From JBEVJK01 sp963791325 (GTDB lineage Bacteria > Pseudomonadota > Alphaproteobacteria > Rhizobiales > Rhizobiaceae), in NCBI GenBank assembly GCA_963791325.1, contig CAWBRU010000018.1, forward strand, positions 62,001 to 126,000: DNA of 64,000 nucleotides, in the 5' to 3' direction. This document shows positions 16,741-25,934 of the stretch, one piece after another. Position 1 is the stretch's first letter. Each line of letters begins with the position of its first letter. The position numbers and the translations under genes were made by a program. The notes under the pieces were generated by a model. That model was not told the DNA's origin, ran no database searches, and saw nothing but the letters and a program-made list of their open reading frames with translations.

Positions 16741-17972
16741 CGATCCTTGACCGCATGGGCCAGCAGAAAGTCCTCCGCCACCGTCAGCCCCAGTCCGGGT
16801 CGGTCGGGAAGCTCGATCATACCGTCTTTCACGGCCACCGTCTCCTCGATCAGGTCGTGCAGCATCGGATTGGCGCCGAGCGAGTATTCGACGATGAACG
16901 ACGACGGCACGGCGGCGCAGACATGCAGCCCGGCGAAGAAGGCCGGCGCGCCTGCCCACATATGCGGAGCCAGCCTGAGGTTGAAGGCCGACGCCAGTGT
17001 CGCGATCGCCATCGCTTCGCTGATGCCGCCGCAAAAGCCGAGATCGGGCTGGAAAATGTCGGCCGCGCCGAGCAGCGCCAGGTCGCGGAAGGCGTAGCGC
17101 GTGGCCTCGCTTTCGCCGGTCGCGATCGGCACCGCGCACTGCGCCCTGAGCTGCGCCATGCCGGCTTTGTCCTCCGCCATCACCGGCTCCTCGAACCAGG
17201 CGAGATCGCAGTCGGCGACGGCGTTGGCGAACCGCTTGGCGTCGGCCACCGTATAGGTGCCGTGGGCGTCGACCATCAGCCCGATCTCAGGACCGAGCGC
17301 GGCCCGCGCGGCGCGCACCCTGGCCGCCGAAATATGGGGCGCGCCGTCCATGGCGCCGACCCGCATCTTGACGGCCCGGAAGCCGCCGGCTTCGACATAG
17401 GCCGACAGCTGTTCGCCGATGCCGTCGACGCCGGCCCAGCCGCCCGAAGCATAAGCGGGCAGGGACGTGGCCTTGCGTCCGCCGAGCAGCCGCCACACCG
17501 GTTCGCCCAGCGCCTTGCCGAGGATGTCCCAGAGCGCGATGTCGACGGCGCTGATCGCGGCAACCGTCACCCCCTGCCGCGCCAGCTGCGGCATGGCATG
17601 GCCGGCCGCCGCGGCCTGGCCGTGGCGCACGCCGTTGTAGAGCATCTGCCAGATCGGCGTGATGTCGCGTGCATCCCGCCCGACCAGCAGCGGCGCCAGC
17701 TCGCGGTTGATCATATGGACGAGCGCGCCATAGGTGCCGGCGCTGCCCGCCGCATTCTTGCCTTCCCCCCAGCCGACCAGGCCGTCGGCGGTCTCGACCC
17801 GGACGATGGCCGCATCGAAGGTTGTGACCTGGCCGAAATCGCTGCGATGCTGGCGGCGCGCCTCGATCGGGATGCGCACCCACCAGGCCTCGAGCCGCGC
17901 AATGCGCATCGCCGATGCCGTCCGGTCCGCGACCTCGGCCTGTGCGGCGGGGGCGTCAGAGTCCAGCAACAT
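16737..17972 (-). CDS. Enolase-superfamily (MR/MLE) dehydratase
   Basis: A 411-residue protein of the mandelate racemase/muconate lactonising group, usually a sugar-acid dehydratase. The N-terminal capping domain has ETADGLVGWGEGKNAAGS. The barrel shows the catalytic segment FRAVKMRVGA (K-x-R in place of K-x-K), metal ligands in MVDAHGTYT, WFEEPV and ATGESEATRY, and a histidine in LRLAPHMWAGAP as the second base. The substrate cannot be named, but sugar acids are the usual targets in this context. It overlaps GntR by ATGA and lies five bases after the isomerase gene. An internal ATG at 17909 (MRIARLEAW) is an alternative start. Confidence 0.85.
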   Translation of the reverse strand: MLLDSDAPAAQAEVADRTASAMRIARLEAWWVRIPIEARRQHRSDFGQVTTFDAAIVRVETADGLVGWGEGKNAAGSAGTYGALVHMINRELAPLLVGRDARDITPIWQMLYNGVRHGQAAAAGHAMPQLARQGVTVAAISAVDIALWDILGKALGEPVWRLLGGRKATSLPAYASGGWAGVDGIGEQLSAYVEAGGFRAVKMRVGAMDGAPHISAARVRAARAALGPEIGLMVDAHGTYTVADAKRFANAVADCDLAWFEEPVMAEDKAGMAQLRAQCAVPIATGESEATRYAFRDLALLGAADIFQPDLGFCGGISEAMAIATLASAFNLRLAPHMWAGAPAFFAGLHVCAAVPSSFIVEYSLGANPMLHDLIEETVAVKDGMIELPDRPGLGLTVAEDFLLAHAVKDR

Positions 17973-17977
17973 GCCAC

Positions 17978-18865
17978 CTATTTGATCAGCGGCAGCAGGG
18001 TCTCTGCAGTGATCCGCATCTGGTCGGCATAGAATTCCTCGGTGAGCAGGCTGGAGCCGTGGTCCTGGATGAACTTCAGCTGCTCGGGCGAGATATCGAC
18101 GGGGTTGCGCTCGACCATGTTCTTGTAGCGGTTGGCCGGCGTGCGATCGACCGGCGCGACGAACTCGTTGGTCAGCGCGCCGTCATAGCCGATCTCCTTC
18201 AAGGTGCCGACGATCTTCGGCCAGTCGAGATGGCCGAGGCCGGCGGCAAAGCGATCATTGTCGGCGACGTGGAAGTCGAACAGGCGCTTACCGGCAAGCC
18301 GGATCGCGTCGTACATGTCGTCTTCCTCGATGTTGAGATGGAAGGCGTCCAGACACACGCCGCATTCGGGGCTGACGGCGTCGGCCAGCGCCAAAGCCTG
18401 GGCAGCACGGTTGAACAGGTAGGTCTCAAACCGGTTGAGCGGCTCGACGGCGATCTTGACGCCCTTCTTCCGGCCGTGGGCGAAGCACTCCTTGGTGGCG
18501 TCGACCACCCATTCCCATTCCTCGTCCTCGGTGCCGTCGGGAACCACCTTGCCGACCGTGGCCGGGACCAGGGTGATGATCTCGCCGTCGAGATCGCCCA
18601 CCATGGTGATGACATCCTTGACGTAGTCGACCGAGCGGGCACGCTGACCCTCGTCCCGGGCGGCCAGATTGCGCTCGCCGAGCATCAGCGTCACGGCGCC
18701 CCAGCAGCGGATGCCGTTCTCCTTGAGCAGCGCGCGCGTCTCCGCCACCGGATATTGCGCCGGTTCGCCCGAGATCTCGATCGATTCGTAGCCGAATTTC
18801 TTGATCCGCCCCAATGTCTTGGCCAGCGGCTCGGCCCGCATCCAATTGTGCGTCGAAAGATGCAT
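17978..18865 (-). CDS. Sugar phosphate isomerase/epimerase family protein
   Basis: A 295-residue TIM-barrel protein of the AP-endonuclease-2/xylose isomerase-like family. Metal-ligand segments are visible: KIAVEPLNRFETYL, GVCLDAFHLNIEE, FDFHVADNDR and TNEFVAPVD. These enzymes isomerise or epimerise ketoses and related keto-sugars. The start at 18865 is supported by GGGAGAG upstream on the minus strand. It is the first gene of a four-gene operon with a dehydratase, a regulator and a dehydrogenase. A GntR-type operator lies 95 bases upstream. Confidence 0.85.
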   Translation of the reverse strand: MHLSTHNWMRAEPLAKTLGRIKKFGYESIEISGEPAQYPVAETRALLKENGIRCWGAVTLMLGERNLAARDEGQRARSVDYVKDVITMVGDLDGEIITLVPATVGKVVPDGTEDEEWEWVVDATKECFAHGRKKGVKIAVEPLNRFETYLFNRAAQALALADAVSPECGVCLDAFHLNIEEDDMYDAIRLAGKRLFDFHVADNDRFAAGLGHLDWPKIVGTLKEIGYDGALTNEFVAPVDRTPANRYKNMVERNPVDISPEQLKFIQDHGSSLLTEEFYADQMRITAETLLPLIK

Positions 18866-18959
18866 TGTCTCGCTCTCCCAGATGGCTGTTCGTCTCGGCA
18901 GGCCTAGCGCAACGATCTGCCGGCTGCCTTGTCCCGATCGCGTCGACCTTGTTCTGATC

Positions 18960-18970
18960 TGGTTCGACCA
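18960..18970. promoter_or_regulatory. GntR/FCD-type operator 3 (TGGT-TCG-ACCA)
   Basis: Perfect TGGT-N3-ACCA, within a longer imperfect palindrome at 18954-18975 whose outer arms are CTGAT and ATCAG. A minus-strand promoter-like TTGAAA with a weak -10 lies just upstream, so binding would block the isomerase operon that encodes the GntR regulator itself. Confidence 0.66.
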
Positions 18971-19121
18971 ATCAGGTAATTGCCGACTTCTAGCCCATTT
19001 CAAGAACAGCAGCAAGAACCGTGAACAGAACTTACCGAAGCCATCCTAAGAACTCTGTTATACGAGGAAAAATTTGCGGAAAGGTGGTCTTTGCCCGGGA
19101 CCCTGTCGGTCTCACGGGCGC

Positions 19122-19149
19122 TTGACATCCCGCCCCGATGTGGTATGAC
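19122..19149 (+). promoter_or_regulatory. Sigma-70-like promoter overlapped by GntR site 4
   Basis: TTGACA (19122-19127) and TATGAC (19144-19149) are separated by 16 bases. The palindrome TGGTATGACCA at 19141-19151 covers the -10 element. No protein gene starts within 290 bases downstream, so this promoter seems to serve a short RNA. Confidence 0.55.
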
Positions 19150-19151
19150 CA
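19141..19151. promoter_or_regulatory. GntR/FCD-type operator 4 (TGGT-ATG-ACCA)
   Basis: Perfect TGGT-N3-ACCA palindrome that overlaps the -10 element of the plus-strand promoter at 19122-19149, in the same arrangement as operator 2. Confidence 0.6.
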
Positions 19152-19155
19152 GTAT

Positions 19156-19250
19156 GCTAGTGTCCAGGGCTCGAGGTTGGGAACTTTGGCGAGGGATCGG
19201 TAGCGCGATTGGGGTCGGCCGCATCGTGGGGATGGGCCGACCCTTCTCTT
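19156..19250 (+). ncRNA. Candidate small RNA with intrinsic terminator
   Basis: Transcription from the promoter at 19122-19149 should start near 19156. A perfect 9-bp stem GGGTCGGCC (19212-19220)/GGCCGACCC (19235-19243) with a 14-base loop is followed by TTCTCTTT, a terminator-like end. The product would be roughly 95 bases. No ribosome-binding site or convincing ORF lies inside. The GntR palindrome over its promoter suggests that it responds to the same inducer as the sugar-acid operons. Ends are estimates. Confidence 0.4.
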
Positions 19251-19446
19251 TCCAGCGAACATCGGCCACACTCTTCAGGCCGCTGCGGCAGGTCCCGGCC
19301 GGCGTCGGCTCGGCGCTTGTGTGCCGCCGGCCGGACGCAGTGTACTATTTGCCAATGCTGCCGGCGGAACCGCTTCGCTATCCTCGGCGACTGCCCGCCT
19401 TGGATGTGCGCAAACGGCAGCGGTGGAGACGTCAGGGTCAAGCAGG

Positions 19447-20130
19447 ATGAGCACGTCAAGCGAGGCTGCCCGTTTCCTGATCATCGACGACCACCCGCTG
19501 TTTCGCGAAGCGCTGCACAGCGCCGTCCAGATGACCTATCCGGATGCCGACACGGTCGAGGCACGCACGGTGGCGGAGGCGATGGAGATCCTGGAAGGGT
19601 CGAAGCCCTTCGACCTGGCGCTGCTCGACCTCAACGTGCCCGGCGTGCAGGGTTTCGAAGGCCTGCTGCAGCTCAGGACCCGTCATCCGCGCCTGCCGGT
19701 GGTGGTGGTCTCCGGGCATGAGGAGCCGCGGATCATCTCCGAGGCGCTGTCCTACGGCGCCGCCGGCTTCATTCCGAAATCGGTGCGCAAGGCCGACCTT
19801 GCCGACGCTATCCGCTCGGTGATGGAGGGGGCAATCCACGTTCCCGAGAACTACGGGCCGCCTCCGGCCGATGCCGACAGCGCCGACCGGGCCGAGATGG
19901 TGCGGCGGCTGGCGACGCTCACTCCGCAGCAATTGCGGGTCTTGCAGATGCTGCGCCAGGGGTTGCTCAACAAGCAGATCGCCTTTGAGCTGCAGGTCGG
20001 CGAGACCACCGTCAAGGCGCACGTCTCGGAGATCTTGCGCAAGCTCAACGTCTACAGCCGCACCCAGGCGGTCATCGAGGTGTCCAAGCTGGACAACACC
20101 GAGCTGTTCCGCGAACAGGCCGGGTTCTAG
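19447..20130 (+). CDS. LuxR-type response regulator
   Basis: A 227-residue NarL/FixJ-type regulator. The receiver domain has the acidic pair FLIIDDHPLF, the phosphorylated aspartate D61 in LALLDLNVPG, and the lysine in GFIPKSV. The C-terminal helix-turn-helix is LTPQQLRVLQMLRQGLLNKQ followed by VGETTVKAHVSEILRKL. The ATG at 19447 (MSTSSEAARF) is preferred over an upstream in-frame ATG because the receiver domain begins right after it. It is convergent with a hybrid histidine kinase, which is its likely partner, and a FIST sensor follows that. Confidence 0.88.
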   Translation: MSTSSEAARFLIIDDHPLFREALHSAVQMTYPDADTVEARTVAEAMEILEGSKPFDLALLDLNVPGVQGFEGLLQLRTRHPRLPVVVVSGHEEPRIISEALSYGAAGFIPKSVRKADLADAIRSVMEGAIHVPENYGPPPADADSADRAEMVRRLATLTPQQLRVLQMLRQGLLNKQIAFELQVGETTVKAHVSEILRKLNVYSRTQAVIEVSKLDNTELFREQAGF

Positions 20131-20174
20131 AGCAACTATATTCCAGAAGAACCCGGCGCGGCGGCCGGCCCGGA

Positions 20175-21509
20175 TCAGGCGAGGAGGTGCGCCAGCAGCG
20201 CCCTGAGCTGCGCCGGCTTGACCGGCTTTCGCATCAGCTCGATCCCGGCTGCCCGCGCCGCCCGCGCCAGGGCCTCGGAGGCGTCGGCGGTGATCAGCAG
20301 CGCCGGCACCGGCCGCTGCAGGTAGTCGCGGGCCTGGGCGATCGTCGTCGAGCCGAGATCGCCATGGTCGAGATGCTGGTCGGCGATGATGATGTCGGGG
20401 ATCCAGGCGGTGTCGCCGAGCGCATCGATCGCCTCATCGGTGGAGGTGGCAAGGCGCACATCGCAGCGCCAGCGCTCGAGCAGCGCCTGCATCGCCTCCA
20501 GCACCGCTGCGTCGTTCTCGATCATCAGCACCTTGGTGCCGAACAGGCCGTAGCCGGGCGGCCGTTCCGGCTCGCTCAGCGCTGCCGGCTCGGCGTGGCC
20601 GCCGCGCACGACGGGAACCTCGACATGGAAGGCGGTGCCTGCGCCGATCGTCGAGGAGAAATCGACGCGATGGCCGAGCGCATCGACCATGCGCTGAACG
20701 ATCGCCAGGCCCAGACCGAGGCCGCCGGAGAGATCGGCGTCGGCGACCACGCTGCCGCGGTGAAACTCTTCGAACACGGCCTTGCGCTGGTCGTCGGCAA
20801 TGCCGCGCCCGGTGTCGACAATATCGATCCTGATGGAGTCGCCGCGGCTGCGGGCGCCGACGACGACACCGCCCCGCTTGGTGTAGCGGATCGCGTTGGA
20901 AATGATGTTCTGCAGAATGCGGCGCAGCAAGGTGCGGTCGGAACGGACCAGCGCGTGGGTGGGGCGAAAGCGCAGCCTGAGCCCCTTGTTCTCGGCAAAC
21001 GGCAGGAAGTCGGATTTGAGCGAGGCAAACAGCGGCTCCAGCGCCACGTCGCCGACCTCGGGCTCAACCACGCCGGCATCGAGCTTGGAGATGTCGAGCA
21101 GGGTCCGCAGCAGGTCCTCCATGGTCTCGAGCGAGCGCTCGACCTGTTGCACCAGGGTGCGGCCTTCGGAGGAGAGCGGCAGTTCGGCCAGCGCCGACAC
21201 CGACAGATGCGCGGCGTTCAAGGGCTGCAGAACGTCGTGGCTGGCGGCAGCCAGGAAGCGGGTCTTCGACAGGTTGGCGAGCTCGGCGCTCTCCTTGGCC
21301 GCTACCAATTCGAGGTTCGATTGTTCGAGGTGGCGCAGCGTGGCGCGCAGCTCCTCGGTTCGCGATCGCACCCGGTTCTCCAGATTGATCGCGGTCTGGA
21401 ACAGGGAGAAGGCATTGCCCTGCTGCTCCATCGAACGTTCGACCCGCGACACCAGCGCTTCGTTGATGCGGCGCAGCTTGTCGACATCGTCGATCGGGCG
21501 GATCGGCAT
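20175..21509 (-). CDS. Hybrid histidine kinase, NahK-like
   Basis: A 444-residue hybrid kinase without membrane segments. A coiled coil (residues about 10-75) leads to the dimerisation/phosphoacceptor motif FLAAASHDVLQPLNAA with H91. The ATPase domain has N-box IISNAIRYT, DTGRGIAD and GGLGLGLAIVQRM. A C-terminal receiver domain begins at KVLMIENDAAV with the aspartate in IIIADQHLD. The H-D-V-L-Q-P-L-N-A motif and layout resemble the NahK/ErcS' group. It lies 13 bases after the FIST gene in the same operon. The FIST protein probably acts as its sensory input and the convergent LuxR protein as output. Confidence 0.87.
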   Translation of the reverse strand: MPIRPIDDVDKLRRINEALVSRVERSMEQQGNAFSLFQTAINLENRVRSRTEELRATLRHLEQSNLELVAAKESAELANLSKTRFLAAASHDVLQPLNAAHLSVSALAELPLSSEGRTLVQQVERSLETMEDLLRTLLDISKLDAGVVEPEVGDVALEPLFASLKSDFLPFAENKGLRLRFRPTHALVRSDRTLLRRILQNIISNAIRYTKRGGVVVGARSRGDSIRIDIVDTGRGIADDQRKAVFEEFHRGSVVADADLSGGLGLGLAIVQRMVDALGHRVDFSSTIGAGTAFHVEVPVVRGGHAEPAALSEPERPPGYGLFGTKVLMIENDAAVLEAMQALLERWRCDVRLATSTDEAIDALGDTAWIPDIIIADQHLDHGDLGSTTIAQARDYLQRPVPALLITADASEALARAARAAGIELMRKPVKPAQLRALLAHLLA

Positions 21510-21522
21510 CGCTCGCCTCCCG

Positions 21523-22797
21523 CTAGACGCCGGCCTGCCGCGGCCGGCCGAAGGCGATGCCGGTCAGCGTCTGGTTGAGGTGCATCGACTGATATTGCTC
21601 CCCGTAGGTGGCGAAGCCGAGGACATTGTGGGCCCGGTAGAGCTCCGACATCTTGCGGATCACCTGCCGGTTCTCCGCATCGACCCGCCGGTAGGCGCAG
21701 TCGAAGGCCAGCACCACGTCGGTGCCGCCCAGCCGTGCCGATACCTCGTCGAGGCTGCGGCGCGTCGTCTCGACCATACCGCGGGCCTCCGCCAGGGTCA
21801 GGACGACGCCATCGTCGATGGCGCAGGCAAACACCAGCGTGCCGTCGTCATCGATGCCGCGCACCGCCCGGCAATAGAGCTCGCCGCCCACCTTGACCAC
21901 CATCGGAAAGGAGGCAAAGCCGCCTTGGCGGAGCTCCTCGATGTTCTTGCCGACTGCCGCAGCATATTCGCCGGCGGCCGGGCTTCCGTTGAGCTCCGAA
22001 ACCACGCGGCGATCGGGATCTGAGGCGGTGACGACGAGCTTGGCTTCCGTCGGGATGAAATTGTCGGTCTTGAAGATCGAGAACGGCAGCGCCGTCGAGA
22101 CCAGCAGGATGACGGCGCTGCCGTTCGATACCCGGCCTTCGGAGATCAGCGCCGTGCGCTCGAAGCGCAGGTCGTCGCCGGCCGAGCCGCCTATCAAGGG
22201 AATGTCGCCCAACGCCCAATGGAGTGCGGCGGTAATGCGCTCTTCGGCGAACGACATTCCGTCGATCAGGCACATGGCGAAACGGCGATGATCGGCGTGG
22301 CCGGCGGTGCGGCGGGCGAGCGCCAGCTTGAGGCGGTCGACCTCCTCGGCGATGACGTCCATGCCGCTGGCGGCGATGTTGTCGATGGTCGCGGCAATCA
22401 CGGTGAAATGACGCGCCGGCAGCAGGATCGCCAGCGCATGTCCCGAGGCGATCCCGCCCGGCAGCATTTCGCCGGAGGTCGAGCAGCCGACAACGGCAAG
22501 CTCCGGTGCCTCGGAGGTCAGCGCCCGGCAGAGCTCGGCAGGATCGAAACCGGAAAGCGAGAAGAACAGAAACGCGAACTGGGCGCCCGAGCGCTGCGCC
22601 TCGGCGGCGACGGCGGCAGCGAAGGCGCCGGCGCCTCCGCCCTCGGCCGCCAGGGCGACCATCCCGCAGCCATATTCGGTGCATGCGTACAACTCGCCGG
22701 CATTCCTCCGGTAGAGAGGCCGGCCTGCCCGCGCCGGCTGGAAGCGTGCATCATCGGCGGCATTTCGTCGTTTGGCAATCTTGATGTCTGCCGCCAT
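21523..22797 (-). CDS. FIST-domain signal protein, NosP-like
   Basis: A 424-residue cytoplasmic protein with FIST N and C domains. Typical stretches are FLFFSLSGFDPAELCRAL, VVGCSTSGEMLPGG, IPLIGGSAGDDLRFERT and, near the C-terminus, AFDCAYRRVDAENRQV and LGFATYGEQYQSMHLNQT. FIST proteins are small-molecule sensors. In Pseudomonas, NosP is a heme-bearing FIST protein that senses nitric oxide and controls the adjacent hybrid kinase NahK. The same pairing is seen here, so NO sensing is a reasonable but untested idea. The heme ligand cannot be picked from sequence alone. It is divergent from coxS with 142 bases between. Confidence 0.82.
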   Translation of the reverse strand: MAADIKIAKRRNAADDARFQPARAGRPLYRRNAGELYACTEYGCGMVALAAEGGGAGAFAAAVAAEAQRSGAQFAFLFFSLSGFDPAELCRALTSEAPELAVVGCSTSGEMLPGGIASGHALAILLPARHFTVIAATIDNIAASGMDVIAEEVDRLKLALARRTAGHADHRRFAMCLIDGMSFAEERITAALHWALGDIPLIGGSAGDDLRFERTALISEGRVSNGSAVILLVSTALPFSIFKTDNFIPTEAKLVVTASDPDRRVVSELNGSPAAGEYAAAVGKNIEELRQGGFASFPMVVKVGGELYCRAVRGIDDDGTLVFACAIDDGVVLTLAEARGMVETTRRSLDEVSARLGGTDVVLAFDCAYRRVDAENRQVIRKMSELYRAHNVLGFATYGEQYQSMHLNQTLTGIAFGRPRQAGV

Positions 22798-22939
22798 TCG
22801 ATCGAAAGTACAATATACCCTTGCAGGGGGCGGCAGCATGCTGCCCAATGCCTCGGGGTGGCGTCGGCAAACGTCTCGGCGCCGGTAGACGCAAACGATC
22901 GGGGCCGGCTTCGCACCGCGCCGACAGCGAGGAGGAAAG

Positions 22940-23428
<489 letters not shown>

Positions 23429-23568
23429 GACAAGAACGAGCAGCAGGACGTCGCCCGCGAGCGCAGCTTCCCGCGCCCGGCCATCTCGCCGGCGCCCGCC
23501 TCCCGGACCGGATCTCCGGGGCTCCTTGCGAGGTCCTTCCCGCTCAGACCATTGGGAGGATAAAGGCT

Positions 23569-25921
23569 ATGGGGGTTGAAGGCATCGGCGCACGCATCGC
23601 GCGCAAGGAAGACAAGCGCTTCATCATGGGTGCGGGCCGCTACACGGACGACATGGTCGTGCCGGGGATGAAGCACGCCGTTTTCGTCCGCAGTCCGCAC
23701 GCGCATGCCGAGATCACCTCGGTCGAGGTCGCGGCAGCCAAGGCGATGCCTGGCGTCATCGACGTGCTCACCGGCCGCGAACTCAAGGCCGACGGCATCG
23801 GCAATCTGATTTGCGGCTGGATGATCCACTCCAAGGACGGCAGCCCGATGAAGATGGGCGCGTGGTCGCCGCTCGCCGTCGACCGGGTGCGCTATGTCGG
23901 TGACGCGGTGGTGGTGGTCATTGCCGAGACCCGCGGCGAGGCGCGCGACGCCGCCGAGGCGGTGGAGGTGGGCTACAGCCGCGTTGCCCGCCGTCACCGC
24001 CGCGACCGCGGCGCTGGCGGACGGGGCCCCGCAGCTCCACCCCGAGGCCGACGGCAATCTGATCTTCGACTGGGAGCTCGGCGATGCCAAGGCGACCGAC
24101 GAGGCGCTTGCCAAGGCCGCCCACATCACCCGGCTGACCATCGACAACAACCGCCTCATTCCCAATGCCATGGAGCCGCGCGCCGCGCTTGGCGTCTACG
24201 ACAAGGCCGAGGACCATTTCACCTGCTGGACGACGTCGCAAAACCCGCATCTGGCGCGGCTGGTGATGAGCGCCTTCTACAATATCGCTCCCGAGAACAA
24301 GCTGAGGGTGATCGCGCCGGATGTCGGCGGCGGCTTCGGCTCGAAGATCTTCATCTATCCGGAAGAGGTGGTCTGCCTATGGGCCTCCAAACGCACCGGC
24401 GTGCCGGTGAAGTGGGTGGCCGACCGCACCGAGAGCTTCCTCACCGACGCGCATGGCCGCGATCACCACTCGACGGTGGAAATGGCGTTCGATGCCGACC
24501 ACCGCATCATCGGGCTGAAGGTCGACACCACAGCCAATTTCGGCGCCTACATGTCGTTGTTCTCGTCCTCGGTTCCGACCTACCTCTATGCGACGCTGCT
24601 GTCGGGCCAATATGCGATCCCTGCGATCCATGCCAATGTGCGGGCGGTCTACACCAACACCGCGCCGGTCGATGCCTATCGCGGCGCCGGCCGGCCTGAG
24701 GCGACCTATCTGGTCGAGCGCACCGTCGAGACGGCGGCGCGCGAGCTGGGCGTGTCGCCGGCCGAGCTCCGGCGCAAGAACTTCGTCAAGACGTTCCCGC
24801 ATCAGACCCCGGTGATCATGTGCTACGACGCCGGCGACTACGAGACGTCGCTGAGCAGCGCCATGGAGGCCTCCGACTATGCCGGCTTTGCCGGCCGCAA
24901 GGCCGCCGCAGCCGAGCGCGGCAAGCTGCGCGGCATCGGCATGAGCTGCTATATCGAGGCGTGCGGGATCGCGCCCTCGGCCGCGGTCGGCTCGCTCGGT
25001 GCCGGTGTCGGCCTGTGGGAATCGGCCGAGGTGCGGGTCAACGCCGTCGGCACGGTCGAGGTGCTGACCGGCTCGCACAGCCACGGCCAGGGGCATGAGA
25101 CCACCTTTGCGCAGGTGATCGCCGACCGCTTCGGCATCCCGCTCGAGACGGTGACGGTGGTGCACGGCGATACCGACAAAGTGCAGATGGGGATGGGCAC
25201 CTACGGCTCCCGCTCCGGCGCGGTCGGTCTCTCCGCCGTGGCCAAGGCCCTCGACAAGGTCGAGGCCAAGGCCAAGCGCATTGCCGCCCATCTGATGGAG
25301 GCCGACGAGGGCGACATCGTCATCGAGGACGGCGCGCTGAAAGTCGCCGGCACCGACAAGAGTGTGCCGTGGTTCCAGGTGGCGCTGGCCTCCTACACCG
25401 GCCACAACCTGCCGACCGGCATGGAGCCCGGCCTCAAGGAGACCGCCTTCTACGATCCGACCAATTTCACCTTTCCCGCGGGCTGCTACATCTGCGAGGT
25501 CGAGGTCGACCCCGAGACCGGTTCGACCGAGATCGTGCAGTTCGTGGCGGCGGACGACTTCGGCAACATCATCAACCCGATGATCGTCGAGGGGCAGGTT
25601 CATGGCGGCATCGCCCAGGGCGTCGGCCAGGCGCTGCTCGAGAGCGCGCTTTATGACGAGGCCAGCGGGCAGCTCGTCACCGCCAGCTACATGGATTACA
25701 CCATGCCGCGCGCCGACGATCTGCCGTCGTTCAAGGTGTCGACCTCGAACACGCCGTGTCCCGGCAATCCGCTCGGCATCAAGGGATGCGGCGAGGCCGG
25801 CGCGATCGGCTCGCCGCCGGCGGTCATCAACGCCATCACCGATGCCATCGGCAAGCGGGACTTCACCATGCCGGCGACGCCGCGCCGGGTCTGGGAAGCC
25901 CTGCAGACCGCGGCGCACTGA
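23569..25921 (+). pseudogene. coxL: CO-dehydrogenase-like large (Mo) subunit, frameshifted
   Basis: The molybdopterin subunit of a form II CODH-like hydroxylase, about 783 residues if repaired. The active-site loop reads VDAYRGAGRPEATYL; form I CO dehydrogenase has AYRCSFR here, so CO is not the assured substrate. Other motifs are APDVGGGFGSK, GSHSHGQGHETTFAQV, GMGTYGSRSGAVG and the catalytic-glutamate region IKGCGEAGAIGSPPAVINA. The frame changes at about 23978-23986: removing one base from CCGCGTTGCC joins EAVEVGYSR to LPAVTAATAAL. Both sides are otherwise well conserved. The start has GGAGG nine bases upstream. Either a fresh mutation or a sequencing error explains the break. Confidence 0.88.
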
Positions 25922-25934
25922 AGGAAGAACGACG

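Larger units (their letters stand above)
18866..19446. promoter_or_regulatory. Control region with GntR sites and sRNA candidate
   Basis: A 581-base region without a convincing gene, between the divergent isomerase operon and the LuxR regulator. It holds two TGGT-N3-ACCA palindromes, a near-consensus plus-strand promoter and a terminator-like hairpin (see separate entries). The last 190 bases before the regulator show nothing clear. Confidence 0.6.

Noticed and set aside
19154..19450. An open frame starting at ATG 19154 inside the candidate small RNA
   Set aside because: No ribosome-binding site, a biased composition without family features, and a terminator-like hairpin lies within it.
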